Numbered from the stretch's first letter, positions 26,113-34,467 are shown. The stretch: 45,356 nucleotides of DNA from an uncultured Paracoccaceae bacterium (GCA_937924905.1 CALDUK010000047.1:1-45356), one strand, 5' to 3'. A program made the numbers and translations. Notes: generated from the sequence alone by a model not told the origin.

Positions 26113-26919
26113 TCAAGAAGATTCTCGATCCTTTTCGCCTGTTTTATACAGCCTCCAAAGGTCGGGTCGCCTTGCCCTGGTCAGGGCCTCGGCCTCGGCT
26201 TTCCGCCATTGGTCAACGGCCCCGTGGTCGCCCGAGCTTAGGACATCAGGGATGCGCCGACCTTCCCATTCGGCGGGGCGCGTAAACTGCGGATGCTCCA
26301 GCAACCCCGAAGCAAAGCTTTCGTCTTCAACCGACGCCGCATTGCCCAGAACGCCAGGCAACAGCCGAACGCTGGCGTCAATCATCGCTTGCGCCGCTAT
26401 CTCGCCGCCCGTCATCACAAAGTCCCCCAAGGACACCTCGTCAATGTCGAAGTGATCAATCACCCGCTGATCCAGCCCTTCAAACCGGCCCGCAATCAAA
26501 CAGACACCTGGTCCGTCAGCCCAGCTGCGCGCCGTCGCCTGATCAAACGGGCGTCCGCGGGGGCTCAGATAGATGACCGGCAGGTCCTGCTTGCGCTTTG
26601 CAAACCGCACGGCCTTTCCCATGATATCGGGGCGCAGAACCAGACCGGCACCACCACCTGCCGGCGTATCGTCAACTTTCCGGTGTTTGCCCTCGCCAAA
26701 GACACGCAGGTCAATCGCATTCAGCTGCCAAAGCCCCTGATCCAGCGCCTTGCCGGTCAAGGACGCGCCCAACACGCCCGGGAACACATCCGGAAACAGC
26801 GTGATCACCTGCGCCGACCAGGCCCCGGCGACGCTTGGCCTGTCCTGCATCAGATCGCGCGGCGCAATGCTGGGCGCGATACTCAGCCGCCCGTGCGACT
26901 TGGACGGCTCATCTGTCAT
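26113..26919 (-). CDS. trmD: tRNA (guanine-N1)-methyltransferase TrmD
   Basis: SPOUT-class enzyme that makes m1G37 next to the anticodon using S-adenosylmethionine, preventing frameshifts. The trefoil-knot motifs are present: VITLFPDVFPGVLGASLTGK, DDTPAGGGAGLVLRPD, IYLSPRGRPFDQ, LIAGRFEGLDQRVI and DEVSLGDFVMTGGEIAAQA. A roughly 35-residue N-terminal extension (MTDEPSKSHGRLSIAPSIAP...) precedes the catalytic domain; an internal ATG at residue 24 is a possible alternative start. It is not next to rimM as is usual. Confidence 0.97.
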   Translation of the reverse strand: MTDEPSKSHGRLSIAPSIAPRDLMQDRPSVAGAWSAQVITLFPDVFPGVLGASLTGKALDQGLWQLNAIDLRVFGEGKHRKVDDTPAGGGAGLVLRPDIMGKAVRFAKRKQDLPVIYLSPRGRPFDQATARSWADGPGVCLIAGRFEGLDQRVIDHFDIDEVSLGDFVMTGGEIAAQAMIDASVRLLPGVLGNAASVEDESFASGLLEHPQFTRPAEWEGRRIPDVLSSGDHGAVDQWRKAEAEALTRARRPDLWRLYKTGEKDRESS

Positions 26920-26950
26920 CGCAATGACCTACCCCGGCTCCAATGACCTT

Positions 26951-26990
26951 AAAATACTTTGGGGGAGCACGAGGGGGCAACGCCCCCTCG
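26951..26990. repeat. Palindromic GC-rich element between ctpA and trmD
   Basis: CGAGGGGGC (26970-26978) and GCCCCCTCG (26982-26990) form a perfect 9-base stem with a 3-base loop, preceded by AAATACTTTGGGGGAGC. The layout resembles dispersed intergenic palindromes that I recall from Roseobacter genomes. It lies just past the ctpA stop and could end or stabilise that transcript. Confidence 0.55.
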
Positions 26991-27024
26991 TCCACGGCGG
27001 CGCGCGCAAGCGCAGCGCATCCCC

Positions 27025-28383
27025 TTAATTGGCCTGACGCGCCAGCGAAGCTGCATATTCCGGGCCAAGCGCTGACAGGCCTTTCAGAATATCAATCGCA
27101 TAAGCCAACTGATAGTCATCATCGCGCAGTTCAGCGGCTTCCTCGGCGCGCGCCCGATCTTCTTCGATCTGGCGACGCTCGTCTTCGCTAAGCTGGTTGT
27201 TCGACAAAGACCCGCGCAAATCCGCTTCGGAACGTGTGCTGCGCGCATCCTCGTCTTCTTCATCCTCTGCGCGACGCGGCGGTTGTTCGACGATGATGTC
27301 AGGGGCCACACCCAAAGCCTGGATCGAGCGGCCCGATGGCGTGTAATACCGCGCTGTCGTCAGACGCATCGCGCCGTCGCCGCGCAACGGCATGACGGTC
27401 TGGACCGACCCTTTGCCAAAACTCTGCGTGCCCACAACAATCGCGCGGCGATGATCCTGCAACGCACCAGCCACGATTTCCGACGCGCTGGCCGACCCGC
27501 CATTGATCAGCACGACAATCGGCTTGCCATCTGCCAGATCGCCCTCTTCCGCGTTGAAACGGTCCCCGTCCTGCGGCTCGCGCCCGCGGGTCGATACAAT
27601 CTCGCCGCTGTCCAGAAACGCATCCGACACCCGCACCGCCTGCGTCAGCAACCCGCCCGGGTTGTTGCGCAAATCGATGACAAAGCCGTTCACATTGTCG
27701 ATGCCACCCAATTCTTCGACCTTTTCGGCCAATTGGTCGCGCATCGTCGGGAACGTCTGGTCGCTGAATGTCGTCAGACGCAACACCACGGTTTCGCCCA
27801 CGGTGCGGCTGCGCACGGCGGTCAGCTTGATCGTATCGCGGATGATCGACACATCGAACGGCTCAGGCGCATCTTCGCGCACGACCGTAATGATAATCTC
27901 GGACCCGACCGGGCCGCGCATAAGATCAACCGCTTCATCCAGCGTCAGACCCAGAACGCTTTCGCCATCAACATGGGTGATGAAATCGCCCGCTTCCATG
28001 CCCGCATCATCGGCAGGCGTCCCATCGATAGGCGAGACGACTTTCACAAAGCCTTCTTCCTGCGTCACCTCGATGCCAAGGCCGCCAAATTCGCCCCGTG
28101 TCTGCACCCGCATAGCCTGCGCATCATCGGGCGACAGGTAAGACGAATGCGGATCAAGCGAAGTCAGCATGCCATTGATCGCAGCCTCGATCAGGTCTTC
28201 GGATTCCACGTCTTCGACGTATTGCGACCGGATCCGTTCGAAAATATCGCCAAACAAATCAAGTTGTTCATACACGCTCGCCTTCTTTTCGGCTTCCTGT
28301 GCAATGAGCGGTCCGGCCACCTGTGTCGTGACAACTGCCCCGAACATCACACCTGTGATCGAAGCCAAGAGAAACTTACGCAT
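27025..28383 (-). CDS. ctpA: Carboxyl-terminal processing protease CtpA (S41)
   Basis: A 452-residue periplasmic serine protease. An N-terminal signal/anchor (FLLASITGVMFGAVVTTQVA) is followed by a leader helix (YEQLDLFGDIFERIRSQYVED), a PDZ domain around residues 85-165 (GIEVTQEEGFVKVVSPIDGTPADDAGMEAGDFI in pieces GIEVTQEEGFVKVVSP and ADDAGMEAGDFI), and the S41 core with nucleophile GGSASASEIVAGA and general-base QSFGKGSVQTVMPL. A highly charged C-terminal tail (DEEDEDARSTRSEAD) follows. It sits 9 bases downstream of envC, which fits CtpA-type control of peptidoglycan hydrolases. Confidence 0.96.
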   Translation of the reverse strand: MRKFLLASITGVMFGAVVTTQVAGPLIAQEAEKKASVYEQLDLFGDIFERIRSQYVEDVESEDLIEAAINGMLTSLDPHSSYLSPDDAQAMRVQTRGEFGGLGIEVTQEEGFVKVVSPIDGTPADDAGMEAGDFITHVDGESVLGLTLDEAVDLMRGPVGSEIIITVVREDAPEPFDVSIIRDTIKLTAVRSRTVGETVVLRLTTFSDQTFPTMRDQLAEKVEELGGIDNVNGFVIDLRNNPGGLLTQAVRVSDAFLDSGEIVSTRGREPQDGDRFNAEEGDLADGKPIVVLINGGSASASEIVAGALQDHRRAIVVGTQSFGKGSVQTVMPLRGDGAMRLTTARYYTPSGRSIQALGVAPDIIVEQPPRRAEDEEDEDARSTRSEADLRGSLSNNQLSEDERRQIEEDRARAEEAAELRDDDYQLAYAIDILKGLSALGPEYAASLARQAN

Positions 28384-28392
28384 AGCTTGTCC

Positions 28393-29469
28393 TTATTCCT
28401 GTCCAGCAGTCAGAACCTGGCCGGGGTCAACCGGCACGCCTGCCTGACGGATTTCCATGTAAAGCGTTTCGTTATATTCTAGCCTACTCTGCCCGCTGTC
28501 GGCGTTCAATTTATCTTGTGCGCCGCCCATAAAGCCCAACGGCGCTCCTTTGCCGACCACCTCGTCACGGTTGACAAACACGTCGGCCATGCCCGCCAGC
28601 GTCACCAGAACGCCACCATCGGCCTCAAGAATTGCGACACTTGCAAAACCCGGCACCTCGCCGGCGAACCGAATGGTTGCGTCGACAGGCGCGGTCACAA
28701 GTGCCGCTGACAAGGTGCGAAATGACCAGCCTTCATCTGCGTTTTCAAAAACTTGCACCTCGGCCTCGGCACTGACGGGCCGCGCCCAGGCCCCGGCATC
28801 CAGCGGGCCTGTCGCGCGTCCGTCCGGTTCCAGCACATCGGCCAGGGCGGCCAGTGTTTCGGCCCCGCCAATCAGCGCCGCAAAAGCCGCTTCGTCGGTT
28901 GCCAGGCGGTCGGGCAAGGTCTGGCGCGCTGACAAAGCACCGGCCAGGGCCACGCGCGCATCCCGCGCCTTTGCCAGCCCTGACAGCAATTCGGCCGTGC
29001 CCGCGGCCAGAACCTGTTCGGTGTCTGCCAAATCACCCAGCACGGCTTGCAGCCGCGACGCACGATCGAGAAGCGATGGAACAAGCGCGCGCGCCAAAAT
29101 GCCTGCGCGGATGCTTTCGGGTGCGCTGCCGGGGTGCAGCACCGACCGCGTTTGGGTTTGCAGGGTGGCGTCCTGCATCAAAACCAAAAGCGCCGCTGCA
29201 TCCGCGTCTTCTTCGGCCAGTTGCGCTTGCAGGTCACGCTTGCGCAAAGTCAGCCGTCGCACCTCGCCCCGCATCGCCTGCAAGCCCGCCTCGTACGCCC
29301 GCACGGTGTCGGTCAGCGCGCCGATCCGGTCGCTTGCACTTTCCGATTGTTCCAACAGGCTTGCCGCGCGCATAAGACTGTCTGATGCGTCTTGCGCCAG
29401 ACTCTCGGCAAAAGCCATCGGGGCGCAGAAAAACGCCAAAACACAAACTGTTAGCAGCCCGCGCATCAT
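28393..29469 (-). CDS. Murein hydrolase activator, EnvC-like
   Basis: A 358-residue periplasmic protein with a signal peptide (MMRGLLTVCVLAFFCAPMAF), long coiled-coil stretches (roughly residues 20-150, e.g. RRLTLRKRDLQAQLAEEDA), and a C-terminal LytM/M23-like region (VDATIRFAGEVPGFASVAIL, GGVLVTLAGMADVFVNRDEVV). Catalytic metal ligands of M23 peptidases are not visible there, as in EnvC, which activates amidases rather than cutting murein itself. Its ATG overlaps the gpmI stop. The gene before it is gpmI and the one after is ctpA. Confidence 0.85.
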   Translation of the reverse strand: MMRGLLTVCVLAFFCAPMAFAESLAQDASDSLMRAASLLEQSESASDRIGALTDTVRAYEAGLQAMRGEVRRLTLRKRDLQAQLAEEDADAAALLVLMQDATLQTQTRSVLHPGSAPESIRAGILARALVPSLLDRASRLQAVLGDLADTEQVLAAGTAELLSGLAKARDARVALAGALSARQTLPDRLATDEAAFAALIGGAETLAALADVLEPDGRATGPLDAGAWARPVSAEAEVQVFENADEGWSFRTLSAALVTAPVDATIRFAGEVPGFASVAILEADGGVLVTLAGMADVFVNRDEVVGKGAPLGFMGGAQDKLNADSGQSRLEYNETLYMEIRQAGVPVDPGQVLTAGQE

Positions 29470-31013
29470 CGCAGAAGGCTTTCGCCCGTCATTTCGTCGG
29501 GCTGTGGCAACCCCATCAACTCCAGCACTGTGGGCGCCAGATCGGCCAGACGCCCCTGTCCCAGCGTCGCGCCGTCGGGCCCGCCAATCAGCGCCACTGG
29601 CACCAGATTGGTGGTATGCGCCGTATGCGGCCCGCCGGTGACCGGATCGACCATGGTTTCGCAATTGCCATGATCTGCCGTCAAAATCATTGCGCCGCCT
29701 GCGGAATCTAGCGCGTCCAACACCTGACCCAAACCTTGATCAACCGCTTCGCACGCCTTTATTGCCGCCTGCAAATCGCCGGTGTGCCCGACCATATCCG
29801 GGTTGGCATAGTTGACGACGATCAGATCGTAACCCTTTGCAATCGCGTCAACAAAATCTTGCGTAACCTCAGGCGCAGACATTTCAGGCTGCAAATCATA
29901 GGTCGCGACCTTTGGCGATTTCGGCATTGACCGATCTTCCCCCGGATAGGGTGTTTCGACCCCGCCATTCAGGAAAAACGTGACATGCGGATACTTCTCG
30001 GTTTCGGCCAGGCGGAATTGGGTCATCCCCTGTTTCGAGACCCATTCGCCCAGCGTATTCACAATTTCCCGCTTGGGAAAAACCGTGGTCATATAAGCGT
30101 TGTGACCTTCAGAATATTCGACCATGCCCAGCAAAGCCGCCAGCTTTGCGCGCGGCCCGGTTTCGAATTCACTGAACGCGGGCTCGCCGATTACACGCAG
30201 GATTTCACGCGCGCGATCAGCGCGGAAATTGGCAAAAAACACGCCGTCGCCGTCGTTAATGCCTTGGAATCCCTTGATAACTGTCGGGCGAATAAATTCG
30301 TCGCCCTCGTCGCGATCGGCATATGACACCTCAATGGCCTCTGCCGCTGACGCAGCCCACCCCCCGCTTGGGAAGACTTTCCATTCGACGCCATCGTACG
30401 CGGTCATCGCGCGATAGGCGGCTTCGACCCGTTCCCACCGGTTGTCGCGATCCATCGCATAATAGCGCCCGATCACCGTGCCGATGCGCGCGCCGTCCGG
30501 AAGGGCCGCTTCGAATGCCTTGATGTGGTCAAGTGCGGACCGCGGCGCCACGTCGCGACCGTCAGTCAAAGCATGGATGACCACAGAAATTCCCTTGTCT
30601 GTCAGGGCCTTGGCTGCTGCGACAAGGTGGTCGTGATGCGAATGTACGCCACCATCCGAGACCAGCCCCATGACATGCGCTGTGCCTTTGCTGACGGTCA
30701 GCGCATCCGCGAAATCGGCAATTGCGTCGTTTGAGAAAAAAGAGCCGTCTTCGATGGCCAAATCAATCTGGCCCAGATCCATCGCGACGACACGACCGGC
30801 GCCAATATTGGTGTGCCCGACTTCGGAATTGCCCATCTGGCCTGTTGGCAGACCCACATCTGGGCCGTGGGTCACCAGTTTTGCGTTCGGGTAAGTCTTT
30901 ATAATACGGTCATAATTTGGAGTATCGGCCAGTGTCGGCGCATTCGACGCAGGGTCTGATCCCAGACCCCAACCGTCCAGAATACAAAGCACCACGGGGG
31001 TTGGTTTGCTCAT
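29466..31013 (-). CDS. gpmI: 2,3-bisphosphoglycerate-independent phosphoglycerate mutase
   Basis: A 515-residue Mn-dependent enzyme of glycolysis and gluconeogenesis that interconverts 3- and 2-phosphoglycerate through a phosphoserine. It has CILDGWGLGSDPASNAP, the active-site serine in GQMGNSEVGHTNIGAGR (Ser63), HALTDGRDVAP, RADRAREI, and metal-binding VNYANPDMVGHTGD and ILTADHGNCETM. Length and motifs are normal. It is the first gene of the gpmI-envC-ctpA minus-strand run. Confidence 0.97.
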   Translation of the reverse strand: MSKPTPVVLCILDGWGLGSDPASNAPTLADTPNYDRIIKTYPNAKLVTHGPDVGLPTGQMGNSEVGHTNIGAGRVVAMDLGQIDLAIEDGSFFSNDAIADFADALTVSKGTAHVMGLVSDGGVHSHHDHLVAAAKALTDKGISVVIHALTDGRDVAPRSALDHIKAFEAALPDGARIGTVIGRYYAMDRDNRWERVEAAYRAMTAYDGVEWKVFPSGGWAASAAEAIEVSYADRDEGDEFIRPTVIKGFQGINDGDGVFFANFRADRAREILRVIGEPAFSEFETGPRAKLAALLGMVEYSEGHNAYMTTVFPKREIVNTLGEWVSKQGMTQFRLAETEKYPHVTFFLNGGVETPYPGEDRSMPKSPKVATYDLQPEMSAPEVTQDFVDAIAKGYDLIVVNYANPDMVGHTGDLQAAIKACEAVDQGLGQVLDALDSAGGAMILTADHGNCETMVDPVTGGPHTAHTTNLVPVALIGGPDGATLGQGRLADLAPTVLELMGLPQPDEMTGESLLR

Positions 31014-31080
31014 GCCGTGCCTCTTGGTTTGTTTTGTTTTTCTTAGCTGCTAACGCATCGGGATTGAAGCCGGGAATGGG

Positions 31081-32082
31081 CTATTCTTCTGCGTCATCCT
31101 CGCCGCCGAACTCGGTCTGGACGATGCCCGCGTCATAGCCTTGTTCTTCCAGATGGCGCCGAAAAACGTTTGTATATCCGTGGGTTACAAAAATCCGCTC
31201 AGCACCTGTTTCGCGGATTGCCTGATTGAGACCCTGCCAATCGGCGTGATCAGACATCACAAACCCCCGATCCGCCCCCCGCCGTCTGCGCACACCCCGC
31301 AGCGCCATCCAGCCGCTGGCGAAGGCGGTCGAGGCGGGTTTGAAGTGGGTGGCCCATTTTGAGCCGAGGGCGGATGGGGGGGCGAGGATGAACGCGCCGT
31401 TCAGGGATTTGATGTCGGTTTCGGCGCTCACCTGCATGGTTGCGGGAAGGTTAACGCCCTGTGCGCGCAAGACGGCGTTTGTGCCCTCGATAGCGCCGTG
31501 GGTCAGGATGGGGCCAATGTCGGGGTTGAGATGCGCCAGGATTCTTTGAGCCTTTCCAAGAGAATAGGCCCCGCAGATCGAATGACGACCAGCCGCCGCG
31601 TTGGTCGCCCACCAAGCGTTGATATCGGCCACGACCTGATCCTGCGGAGCCCAGTTAAAGACCGGTAAACCGAACGTGCATTCGGTAATGAAGGTGTCGC
31701 ATTTGACCGGCTGAAACGGTTCGCTGACGCCGTCGGGTTCGGTTTTGTAGTCGCCCGAGACGACCCACACCTCGCCGCCGACCTCGACGCGGATTTGGGC
31801 CGATCCCGGCACGTGACCGGCGGGGTGAAAGCTGATTTTCGCGCCACCTATTTGAAGCGTCTCACCATAGCTAACTGTTTGAATATCAACACTTCCAAGC
31901 CGATGACGGATAACCGGAGCGGCGCTTTCGGTGGCCAGATAATGGCCCATGCCAGACCTTGCATGATCGGCGTGGCCATGGGTGATGAGGGCGCGGTCGA
32001 CGCGTTTCCACGGGTCGATGTAAACATCGGCGGCGGGGCAAAAAATGCCTTGTTTTCTGAAGGTTAGGACAGGATCGGTCAT
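31081..32082 (-). CDS. Ligase-associated DNA exonuclease (metallo-beta-lactamase fold)
   Basis: A 333-residue metallo-beta-lactamase/beta-CASP-type protein. Metal-binding THGHADHARSGM is at about 34-45; VVSGDYKTEP, ECTFGLPVFNW, AYSLGKAQRIL and VMSDHADWQGL follow. The pattern matches the ligase-associated 3'-5' DNA exonuclease subfamily, usually encoded beside an ATP-dependent DNA ligase and a DEXH helicase in a repair module. Neither partner is in this window. Instead its ATG overlaps the stop of a molybdopterin-binding gene, which is unexpected. Confidence 0.85.
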   Translation of the reverse strand: MTDPVLTFRKQGIFCPAADVYIDPWKRVDRALITHGHADHARSGMGHYLATESAAPVIRHRLGSVDIQTVSYGETLQIGGAKISFHPAGHVPGSAQIRVEVGGEVWVVSGDYKTEPDGVSEPFQPVKCDTFITECTFGLPVFNWAPQDQVVADINAWWATNAAAGRHSICGAYSLGKAQRILAHLNPDIGPILTHGAIEGTNAVLRAQGVNLPATMQVSAETDIKSLNGAFILAPPSALGSKWATHFKPASTAFASGWMALRGVRRRRGADRGFVMSDHADWQGLNQAIRETGAERIFVTHGYTNVFRRHLEEQGYDAGIVQTEFGGEDDAEE

Positions 32083-33071
32083 GATTTGGGGCGTCTGGGC
32101 TGCGGACGACCTGCCATTTCTTTCAGCAACCCACCGACGCCCATTGCGCTTATGTCTTTGTTTTCTATTGGTAATTTAGCTGAAAACCGCTCGAGAACCC
32201 AATCAACCCCGTTTAATGCGGGCGAGCGTGCGCAGCCCGGCAAACCGACGATAGGACGGCCGTTTAAATGTCCTAAAAACAACAGGTTACCGGGATCTAC
32301 GGGCATGCCGAAACGGGTGATTTCGCCACCGGCCTGAACCACGGCAGCGGGCGCGATATCGGCCCGGTCTGACGTGGCCGACGCCCCGAGGATCAGCGTT
32401 AAGTCACTGGAGTTATTTAATTTTTCCGCAACCTGATCAACATCATGCGGGACGGTTTGAACATCGTCCAGACGATAGCCCAAAGCCTCGATCCGATTGC
32501 GGACGATGGTTTCACCCTTTTTTAGCAAACTCGGCTTGAAACCCGGCGTTTCGGTCAGGATCAGCCGTGCGATGCCGCCGAGAAATGGAGAAAGCGTTAA
32601 CGCGTCGGCACTCAGAACGGCCTCTCCGGCGTTAACGATTTGTTCGGGAAGCCCATAGGGGATGATCTTGACGGTCGCGACCAGCTGATCGGCTTTGACG
32701 CGCTGATAGTCTGGCAAGGTCGCCAGCGTCAGCCCTTCGTCGATATCGTTCAGCGCGTTGACAAGCGCGGTGTTGACGCGAAAAACACCCGATTTTTCGG
32801 CAATCAGATTGACGCGCCCGGTGAACACCGGCCCCAGGCGAAGCCCCGGCGCCTGCAGGATGCGGGCGATTCGCAGGGCAGCGCTGTCTTCGCCAATGTC
32901 GCCCTGACCCAGCGCCGCGACAGTGACCCGGTCGTGACCCTCGGCGCGTAAGTCTATGATATCGCGCGCAGAAATACATGTGCCTTTCTTTAAAACGCGC
33001 CCGCCCAGCTTGACCGAATGGGCCAAAATCGCACCTTGGGCATCCCCGACGGGGCACGGGCCAAATTTCAT
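32079..33071 (-). CDS. Molybdopterin-binding (MoCF-biosynthesis domain) protein
   Basis: A 330-residue protein with the MoeA/MogA-type binding fold in its C-terminal two-thirds: SPFLGGIARLILTETPGFKP, LTLILGASATSDRADIAPAA and GMPVDPGNLLFLGHLNGRPIVGLPGCARSPALNG (split as GMPVDPGNLLFLGHLNG and LPGCARSPALNG). The N-terminal part (GAILAHSVKLGGRVLKKGTC) resembles the linker region of MoeA-like proteins in CO-dehydrogenase/xanthine-dehydrogenase accessory clusters. It probably handles molybdopterin during cofactor insertion or modification with XdhC. It is coupled by ATGA overlaps to both neighbours. Confidence 0.87.
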   Translation of the reverse strand: MKFGPCPVGDAQGAILAHSVKLGGRVLKKGTCISARDIIDLRAEGHDRVTVAALGQGDIGEDSAALRIARILQAPGLRLGPVFTGRVNLIAEKSGVFRVNTALVNALNDIDEGLTLATLPDYQRVKADQLVATVKIIPYGLPEQIVNAGEAVLSADALTLSPFLGGIARLILTETPGFKPSLLKKGETIVRNRIEALGYRLDDVQTVPHDVDQVAEKLNNSSDLTLILGASATSDRADIAPAAVVQAGGEITRFGMPVDPGNLLFLGHLNGRPIVGLPGCARSPALNGVDWVLERFSAKLPIENKDISAMGVGGLLKEMAGRPQPRRPKS

Positions 33072-34072
33072 GCGACGGCCCCGGGCCGCGTATCAGGCCG
33101 GCGCAGACGTTCGGTCATTTCGGCCATGATGGACACGGCGATTTCTGCGGGCGCAATCGCACCGATATCAAGACCAACGGGGCCGTCGATACGCGCGATT
33201 GCATCAGTGGATAATCCAGCGTTTTCAAGGGCTTCTATGCGTTTTGCATGGGTGCGCCTTGAGCCGAGCGCGCCTATGTAGAACGCCTGCGAGGCAAGGG
33301 CCGTTTGCAAGGCGGGCGTGTCGATTTTCGGGTCGTGGCTGAGCGTTACAACGGCGGTGCGTGCATCCAGACCATAGGCGGCGAGCGCGTCGTCCGGCCA
33401 GCCATCCAGAAAGGTTTCGCCCGGGAAGCGTTGGGCCGAGGCAAAGCTGTCGCGCGGATCGCAGAGCACCACATCGTAACCGGCCATTTTTGCCATCTGA
33501 ACAAGGGGTTGCGCGATATGGACCGCGCCGATCAGAGCAAGGCGCAGAGGCGGGTTGTGCACCCCGTAGAACAGATCACCTTCGCGGGCGGACCTGTCGG
33601 TGTGAAAGCGGGCTTTTTGAGCACCATCTGCTTGATTATGTTGGATAATCTGACGCGACCAGTCGGCAAGATTGACCGCAACAATCACGGGCATCCGGGC
33701 GGCGCGGTGGGCTGCGAGTGTTTCGATCAGAGCTTTGTCGGGCCCCTGACCGATGCCGATGGGTTCGACCATGACTTCGATCTGGCCGCCGCAGGCCAGG
33801 CCTACGTCAAACGCGGTGTCGTCCGAGACGCCAAATTCAAGCAGCCGGCAGGTGCCATCCCCCAAAGCTTCGACCGCTTCGTGAATAACCGCGCCTTCGA
33901 CGCAACCCCCTGAAACTGAACCCTGAAATGCCATATCCGCGTCAATCACCAGCTGTGATCCGACCGGCCTGGGTGCCGAGCCCCAGGTCTTGACGACCGT
34001 GGCCAGAGCGACCTGTCGCCCTTCGTTCAGCCAAGCAAGGGCCGTTTCGGGAATGCCTGTTTCCTGTGCCAC
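33068..34072 (-). CDS. XdhC/CoxI-family molybdenum cofactor accessory protein
   Basis: A 334-residue protein that in its family binds the molybdenum cofactor and helps insert its sulfurated form into xanthine dehydrogenase-type enzymes. The N-terminal XdhC module has TVVKTWGSAPRPVGSQLVID and GSVSGGCVEGAV; the C-terminal Rossmann part has LALIGAVHIAQPLVQMAKMAGYDVVLCDPRD (in two pieces) and ALGSRRTHAKRIEAL. The start is a GTG at 34072 with AAAGGA about six bases upstream. No molybdenum hydroxylase lies in the window, so the client enzyme is elsewhere. Confidence 0.92.
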   Translation of the reverse strand: MAQETGIPETALAWLNEGRQVALATVVKTWGSAPRPVGSQLVIDADMAFQGSVSGGCVEGAVIHEAVEALGDGTCRLLEFGVSDDTAFDVGLACGGQIEVMVEPIGIGQGPDKALIETLAAHRAARMPVIVAVNLADWSRQIIQHNQADGAQKARFHTDRSAREGDLFYGVHNPPLRLALIGAVHIAQPLVQMAKMAGYDVVLCDPRDSFASAQRFPGETFLDGWPDDALAAYGLDARTAVVTLSHDPKIDTPALQTALASQAFYIGALGSRRTHAKRIEALENAGLSTDAIARIDGPVGLDIGAIAPAEIAVSIMAEMTERLRRPDTRPGAVA

Positions 34073-34093
34073 GTGTGTTCCTTTCCGGTGTTA

Positions 34094-34192
34094 CTATATG
34101 GCCGCAATGTGGCGGGTGACCATCCAGATAAGACCTCTGATCTGCCATAAATAGGACCCAATCCGGGGCGATTGTTTCAGTTGTAGGCACAT
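34094..34192 (-). CDS. Possible 32-residue leader ORF upstream of xdhC
   Basis: A small ORF with a perfect GGAGG (34200-34204) seven bases before its ATG and a stop 21 bases before the xdhC start. The peptide (MCLQLKQSPRIGSYLWQIRG then LIWMVTRHIAAI) is hydrophobic and tryptophan-containing in its second half. It could be a small membrane peptide, a translated leader that controls xdhC translation, or a chance ORF. No family is recognised. Confidence 0.35.
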   Translation of the reverse strand: MCLQLKQSPRIGSYLWQIRGLIWMVTRHIAAI

Positions 34193-34225
34193 TGCTGTGC
34201 CTCCATCTTCCTCCCTGACTGGATA

Positions 34226-34253
34226 GGCCGTTCTTCGGAACGGCCTTTTTTTT
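34226..34253 (+). terminator. Intrinsic terminator with UUCG tetraloop
   Basis: GGCCGTTC (34226-34233), loop TTCG, GAACGGCC (34238-34245), then eight T (34246-34253). The direction is plus-strand only, since no A-run precedes it. No plus-strand gene lies upstream, so it ends either an unannotated small RNA or antisense transcription over xdhC. Confidence 0.9.
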
Positions 34254-34411
34254 GGCCGAACGCCCGGGTTGGGGGATGTTAAGGCTTTGGCGGTAAACCT
34301 GTCGTTATCCCATGCAAACGGGCGCCAAAACCGCAGGCCAGCGGAGGCCCTTCGTTTGCCCAGCGTTCTGGCTTTGGTAGATTTCCGGGCCAGTCGACAG
34401 TCGAATTGCAT

Positions 34412-34438
34412 CCGGCTTGCGCCATGTCGCAAGACCGG
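34412..34438. other. Hairpin downstream of the hydroxyacid oxidase gene
   Basis: CCGGCTTGCG pairs CGCAAG-A-CCGG (34412-34438) with one bulged base and a 6-base loop, 30 bases beyond the oxidase stop. There is no U-run on the minus strand, so it is probably a stability or weak termination element. Confidence 0.4.
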
Positions 34439-34467
34439 GGTTTTGTGCTGAGCGCCTGAAATGTGCG

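Larger units (their letters stand above)
34073..34467. other. 395-base gap between xdhC and the hydroxyacid oxidase gene
   Basis: The only stretch above 300 bases without an established gene. It holds a possible 32-residue leader ORF (34094-34192, minus), a C/U-rich stretch on the plus strand, a UUCG-loop terminator (34226-34253, plus) and a hairpin (34412-34438). Between 34254 and 34411 I see no reliable ORF or RNA. Confidence 0.6.

Noticed and set aside
27283..28482. A 399-residue plus-strand frame across ctpA
   Set aside because: Antisense to ctpA with its recognised motifs; the shadow frame has no protein-like pattern and crosses the ctpA start.
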